Assembly (NCBI RefSeq): GCF_958298935.1
Contig: NC_084923.1
Coordinates: 7,876,501-7,940,500, forward strand
Origin: Phragmites australis
Lineage: Eukaryota > Streptophyta > Magnoliopsida > Poales > Poaceae
Direction of reading: 5' to 3'
DNA length: 64,000 bases
Shown here: one piece after another, positions 59,701 through 64,000 of the stretch
Layout: each line of letters opens with the position of its first letter
Position numbering within the stretch: the stretch's first letter is position 1
Notes under the pieces: model-generated
Told to the model about the DNA's origin: nothing
The model's database searches: none
The model's input: the letters and a program-made list of their open reading frames with translations, nothing else
Position numbers and translations under genes: made by a program

Positions 59701-60691
59701 GGCAACTGAGAGGGCTCTTCGGATCCGGGCGTCGATCTCGCCGTCTCCTGGCCTCCAGTGGTGTATATTTGCTAGGTTTGGGTCCTGTGGTTCCTCCGAG
59801 TTTTGTTCCCTCACTTCTTCTCTCACGGATTCGGCGGCCGCGTCGAGCTCTTCGGGGTCCAGATGCAGCGGATGATCTTATATGAGGCGCGTAGGGCCAC
59901 GTCTACGTGCTCCTTTTCTCGGGCCTCTTCGTTGCAGGCGTTTGCTCGGGTCGGTGGCTGGCTGCATTGTTCCGGTTGCTGCCATGGACGGCAAGCCCGT
60001 CGGTGCAGCGGAGGTCCAAGAGGGTGGCGTTTGGACGGCTTGCGTGCTGGTGCTGGTTGCGTTCCTCGAGTCCGTTGTAGCGCATGGGTCTTCGGCTGCC
60101 TCGGCTGTCCTCCTTTTCACTGTGGTTGGGGTGAGGTGTGTTAGGATTTTGGTCCAGGTTGTTGGCGTCGAGCTGACTGTCGTGGAGATCATCGTATGTG
60201 TGATGTCGGTGTAGATTTTGTTCCCCTTGCTCGTCTTCGGTGAGGTTGGTGACTACGTTGATCTTCCAGGGGATGAGACTAGGTGGCATATGATTGTTGT
60301 TACATGTTTGAAGTTGCGTTGGGGAGGGCTTTCCCCGTCCGTCTTGGGTGGTCAGGTCATCGAAGCTGTGTTCATCGGTGCTGGGAATGATGGCCAAGTC
60401 TCAATCTTCGGCAAGGTGGTGGTTGGTGGCGTCGACGTGAAGTCCCTTATGGTGTTCAGAGGAGTGGCTGTCGATGATCGTTTAACATCACATATGTGGC
60501 CGGAGGTGCGTCCGTGTCGCTGGCCGATGCGGTTTTCCAAAGTTTGGGTTCTGGTGTCGTCTCTGGTGAAGGGGGACAGTCTCTAGTGTCGCGGGTTCCG
60601 ATTTATCGAAGGAGGTTGCAGTAGAAGATTAGGAAGAGGATGAAGTTTGCACGTTATATGAATAAAGCCCCTCCCCTTTGAAAAAAAAAAA
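59700..60691 (+). mobile_element. Possible retroposed sequence ending in poly(A)
   Basis: A GT-rich stretch ends with AATAAA (60661-60666) followed 14 bp later by an A11 run (60681-60691), the layout of a polyadenylated transcript copied into DNA. No ORF with a known domain was seen and the 5' limit is uncertain. Flanking target duplications were not identified. A LINE end or a processed non-coding transcript is possible. Confidence 0.35.
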
Positions 60692-60823
60692 TCATTAGCT
60701 ACCACACAACTGTACGCACGGGGCTGATCAGTTCTTCCGTGCCTTTGGTTCAAAATCATGGCAAAAGTTAAGGACAAATTGTATGTATTCGAGCGTTCAA
60801 CACGAGATTGAACGATTGAATTT

Positions 60824-61700
60824 GGGGCAATTGACTATTTGCACTCTCCCGGATGACGCACGTCCATTTTCCACCCTATTGGAAGACATTGCCAAAACAC
60901 CCAGGCCCACATGTCAGTGACCGGTGGATGAATAGTACCAGCCAGAACAGTACCTCGCGCTAAAAAACAGTAAAAAAAAATGTGTTAATTTTTTACATGA
61001 TCTATAATTCATAAGAAACGTATTTTAACTAGATTCACTAAAGATCTTATGTATATAATTCAAACAAAAATTTCTTAAATGGTGCTACTTTTGTAACTTC
61101 TAGTAATTTTTGAGACCTCACAAAAATTCCCAAAAAAATATGAAAAAATTCACTAATATTCGTATAATGTGATGTATTAATTTCTAAAATTGTCTCTCAC
61201 ACTAGGTTATAAGGTAAAAAAACATGTTCCTTTGTAATACCCATTACTAATAAATTAGTACATCACATTATAATAAATATGCATTAAAATAAACTTACTT
61301 TTTAGGAATTAGTACATTAGTACATTATATTATAGGAATATTAGTAAATTTTCTCAGATTTTTTTTAATGTTTTTGAGGTCTTAAAAATTACTAGAAGTT
61401 GTAAAAGTAGTGTATTTTAGGGAATTTTATATAAAAAATTTAGATGAATTCAGTTAAAATAACTTACTTATGAATTATAGAGCACGTACAAAAATAGAAA
61501 CATTTTTTGACATTTTTTAGTTTGACTTACACAAGATTTTTAACTCTCATTACTATTTTTTAGCCCGAGTTACTGTTCTGCAGGTACTGTTCATCCACGG
61601 GTTACCGACAGCCAGGCGCGGATGGCATTTTGCCATGTATTTTGGTAGGGTGGCAAATAGACGTGTCTAATACAGAAGGTGGCAAATAGTTAATTGCCCC
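60824..61700. mobile_element. Long-TIR foldback element (877 bp, MULE-like)
   Basis: The two halves are inverted copies of each other. The left arm starts ggggcaattgactatttgc and the right arm ends gcaaatagttaattgcccc. Inner parts also pair: cggtggatgaatagtacc with ggtactgttcatccacggg, and actagattcactaaa with its counterpart. Flanking 9-mers attgaattt (60815-60823) and gttaaattc (61701-61709) agree at 6 of 9 positions, as an aged Mutator-type TSD would. No coding. Confidence 0.75.
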
Positions 61701-61709
61701 GTTAAATTC

Positions 61710-62472
61710 TAGGACGGAGCGAGCGTAAGCAACAAAGCAAGCTTGACTTGTGATCCTCGCCTCGCAGATTCGGTTGGTACAGCGTCTAACTGTAAAAAAA
61801 AAAAGGATTTGCAACAACTGCTACAGCCAGAAAAGCACGATAACGGGAGACTAGAAATTAAGTAGCATCTAGATTTTCTGAACTTGCAGTGACCCGTGCT
61901 GATGACGTGTTAGCCCATGGTCCCTACATGCACGATGTAGCCCATTGGCCATTGCGACGTCGCGGTGACACATCACCTCAGATCTGAGCGTTGCATGACC
62001 GGCAGAGAGCTTAATGGAGCGTACATGTCTGCCGTCCACATATAGACACGTCTTCTTGGATCCTTATAACGTTAGTACAGTCAGATAGGGAGAGCCAATA
62101 CGCCCGTACGTCGTCATGGACAACATGGTCAGTGGCATCTGAATATATACGGACTGCATGATGAAACAAGGACAGAGACCATGGCATGGGGTGAACACTA
62201 AACACTGAGCAGCCACAGCGTGCGCACCGTACATCGTGTTGTGTGGCGAATGGCGACCGGCGAGGGACTTCAGTCACAGCCGATCATTTGTGACTCATTT
62301 TTCGGAACTTGCCGTGCATCAGCTTAGTGCTTTCCTGGAATGCTTCAGCACAAGGGACTCTTGAAATTTTGACCAAATGATTACCGCACACAGTTATGGA
62401 AAAAAAACATGTTCCAATCAGCAAAGTGAAACAATATGCTGATTGTGTCTGCTTGTAGTATGATGGTATGAG
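61710..62472. other. Intergenic stretch, nothing recognised
   Basis: No long ORF, terminal repeat or RNA gene was seen. An A12 run lies near 61793. Confidence 0.4.
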
Positions 62473-62559
62473 CATCGAGCAATTCATTGCAAGTTGTTAT
62501 CCACATACCATCGAGCAATTCATTGCAAGTTGTTATCCACATACCATCGAGCAATTCAT
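62473..62559. repeat. 36-bp tandem repeat, 2.4 copies
   Basis: The unit starting catcgagcaattcattgcaa begins at 62473, 62509 and 62545 (partial). It ends 7 bp before a SIRE-family LTR start. Confidence 0.92.
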
Positions 62560-62566
62560 ATCGGGT

Positions 62567-63101
62567 TGTAGCAAAATAGTTGTATTAAATTATGATTGTG
62601 ATTTTGATAATTAATAATAATATAATTATTGAGACTAATAAGTTTGTTAAGTATATGTTTGAGTAGGTTTTACGGATGCAATGCATAAAGAAGTTACCGT
62701 AGTTGGGATAAAATTTAGTTGAATTGGAGAAATCTTAGGAGACATGTTCTCACTGGATAGTCTGGTGTACAAAAGGTAGTACTCACTGAAGCATATTCAG
62801 CAAAGGAGAAAGACATCATTGGATAGTCCGGTGTTGAGGCTCGAGTGCTCACCTGAGTGTTTCTACTCAGAAGACAAAATGGAACAACCCATCGGATGGT
62901 CCGATGATCAGAGGTGGATACACACCAGAGTATTTTTATCAGAGAAGTTTGCAACCATAAGGGATTGAAGATCAACTCACCGGATAGTCCGGTGATCACA
63001 GAGATAGTTGCACCAGAGCACTTCTAAGAAAAAAAGAGAAGGTTTAACTCACAGGATGGTCCGGTGTGAATGGGATACACACTGGAGCTTTTTTGCACAG
63101 A
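62567..63101 (+). repeat. 5' part of a SIRE-family copia LTR, plus orientation
   Basis: It starts TGTAGCAAAATAG and runs in the same order as the minus-strand LTRs at 11229-17240: a conserved start, then attattgagactaataa, then repeated ggatagtccggtg-type palindromes. It is cut at 63102 by another LTR. Confidence 0.75.
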
Positions 63102-64000
63102 TGTCATGCCCCGAAATCCGTAATTGCATGTTTAGTATTAAACATGCATCTTTAGCTTCATATTTGAATCTGGATCGCTTTCGATTGCCAGATTGAAATT
63201 TGCATTGCGAATTCGCGATTAGGATTTCTTAGGGATTTTAATTGCGACATAAAATTTTTGGAGTTTTTGGAGCTCTACCGCACCTCGATTTGGATTAATA
63301 AGGTGGGAGAAAAGAAAATTGGAGAGAGAATTGAATTAGAAGTAAAATCGGACTTTTTTTCTAACTTGTGGGGCCCACATAAGAGAAATATCCCTCACTC
63401 TCTCTCTCTAAGTGGCAGCCCACCCTCTCTCTCCTCCTTCACTCCCCCACATGCTCCTCTCTCCTCTCCCAACCGGCCACACCTCAGGGAGCCCCCACTC
63501 TCTCCCTCTCACTCTCTCTCTCAAGCTATCCCTTTTCCCCTTGGTTTCTGCCACTACAAGCGAAGTCGAGGTACGTGTGTGGACCCACGCGATCACACGC
63601 TCGAGAGCTACTCATCCATCCATTTGGTTTTTTTCGTTTCGAAAGATTCGGGCCGGTATTCACCGTTTTCTTCCCCCTAGGCACGCCCACCTTCCGGAAG
63701 CCGGATCCGGAGTTTGGAGTTTTCCGGCGGAGAAGTGATCCGCTAGAAAGTTCGCCGACGACAAGGTGAACATTCCGATCCCCTCATTCCATATTTTCGT
63801 TGGTCGAATCGGTCGGCATCTAGTTTTTCGCCGCGGAACCCCACTTTTCCAGTTATAGATCTACTTTACGGGTTCTACACGTTTGGGCCACAGATGTCGT
63901 CCAAATGTCCGCGTGAAACGTTCACATACGTCCTAGAGTTATTTTAGTCCAAGCCGTTTTCAAAGTTTTCGCCGGAATCATCGCCGGCGAGCTCGCCAAG
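63102..64000 (+). repeat. Start of a long gypsy-like LTR, same family as 55122-58152, truncated by window end
   Basis: It starts TGTCATGCCCCGAAATCCG. Like the 55122 copy it has a gtggg(g/a)cccac box followed by a CT-rich block with cctctctcctctcccaacc. A possible TSD half (acaga) precedes it; the other end is outside the window. Confidence 0.7.

Noticed and set aside
61740..61800. tRNA-like words near a lone tttttttt/aaaa tract
   Set aside because: No cloverleaf with matching acceptor and T arms could be drawn.
55122..64000. The two related gypsy-like LTRs (55122 and 63102) as the ends of one element
   Set aside because: The first has matching cgtta duplications on both its own sides, and the sequence between holds no gag-pol, a foldback and another LTR.

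Overview
The window looks like nuclear DNA of a grass. The supporting signs are GC-rich first exons, GT/AG introns, and plant genes (an OBERON-type PHD protein, a sugar/H+ symporter of the STP/MST family, a CDC48 copy). The transposon content also fits: Tat-type Ty3/gypsy, SIRE/Maximus-type copia, hAT, and MULE-like foldbacks. I see no prokaryotic, organellar, viral, CRISPR, rRNA or tRNA features. Everything was read by eye; no alignment was run.

Two host genes appear intact. The first is on the + strand at 5289-9712: a two-exon, 1312-residue OBERON3/4 (TITANIA)-like chromatin protein with a PHD finger and C-terminal coiled coil. The second is on the - strand at 31474-36494: a five-exon, 516-residue hexose/H+ symporter with a TATA box. 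Between them on the - strand lies a CDC48 AAA-ATPase pseudogene (26596-30058), broken by frameshifts, stops and loss of the D1 Walker A.

Most of the rest is nested transposable elements, several delimited by matching target-site duplications (TSDs). (1) 768-2957: a small non-autonomous copia element (TSD gctgg) inserted in an exon of an older broken gene. (2) 10013-20340: remains of a Tat-like element with a plus-strand accessory ORF, split by a pol-less SIRE-like copia element at 11229-17240 (TSD ccacc). (3) 20690-26522: a gag relic of another Tat-like element, split by a non-autonomous gypsy element at 21352-25046 (TSD gcgga). (4) 38367-54665: a decayed hAT transposase gene whose first intron received a 12.2-kb Tat-lineage Ty3/gypsy element (38486-50691, TSD taggc) and a likely solo LTR near 50994-52470. 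(5) 55122-58152: a 3-kb solo LTR (TSD cgtta). (6) 60824-61700: a long-TIR foldback. (7) 62567-63101: a SIRE-family LTR fragment, cut by the start of another LTR of the 55122 family that runs off the window.

The most unusual structure is in the 12.2-kb element. Its gag-pol is on the - strand, while an intron-containing accessory gene with a long coiled coil is on the + strand. A 103-bp tandem array with a short hairpin in each unit separates them. A related plus-strand ORF survives in the 10013-20340 remnant. Three LTR families in the window also carry arrays of short GC-rich palindromes.
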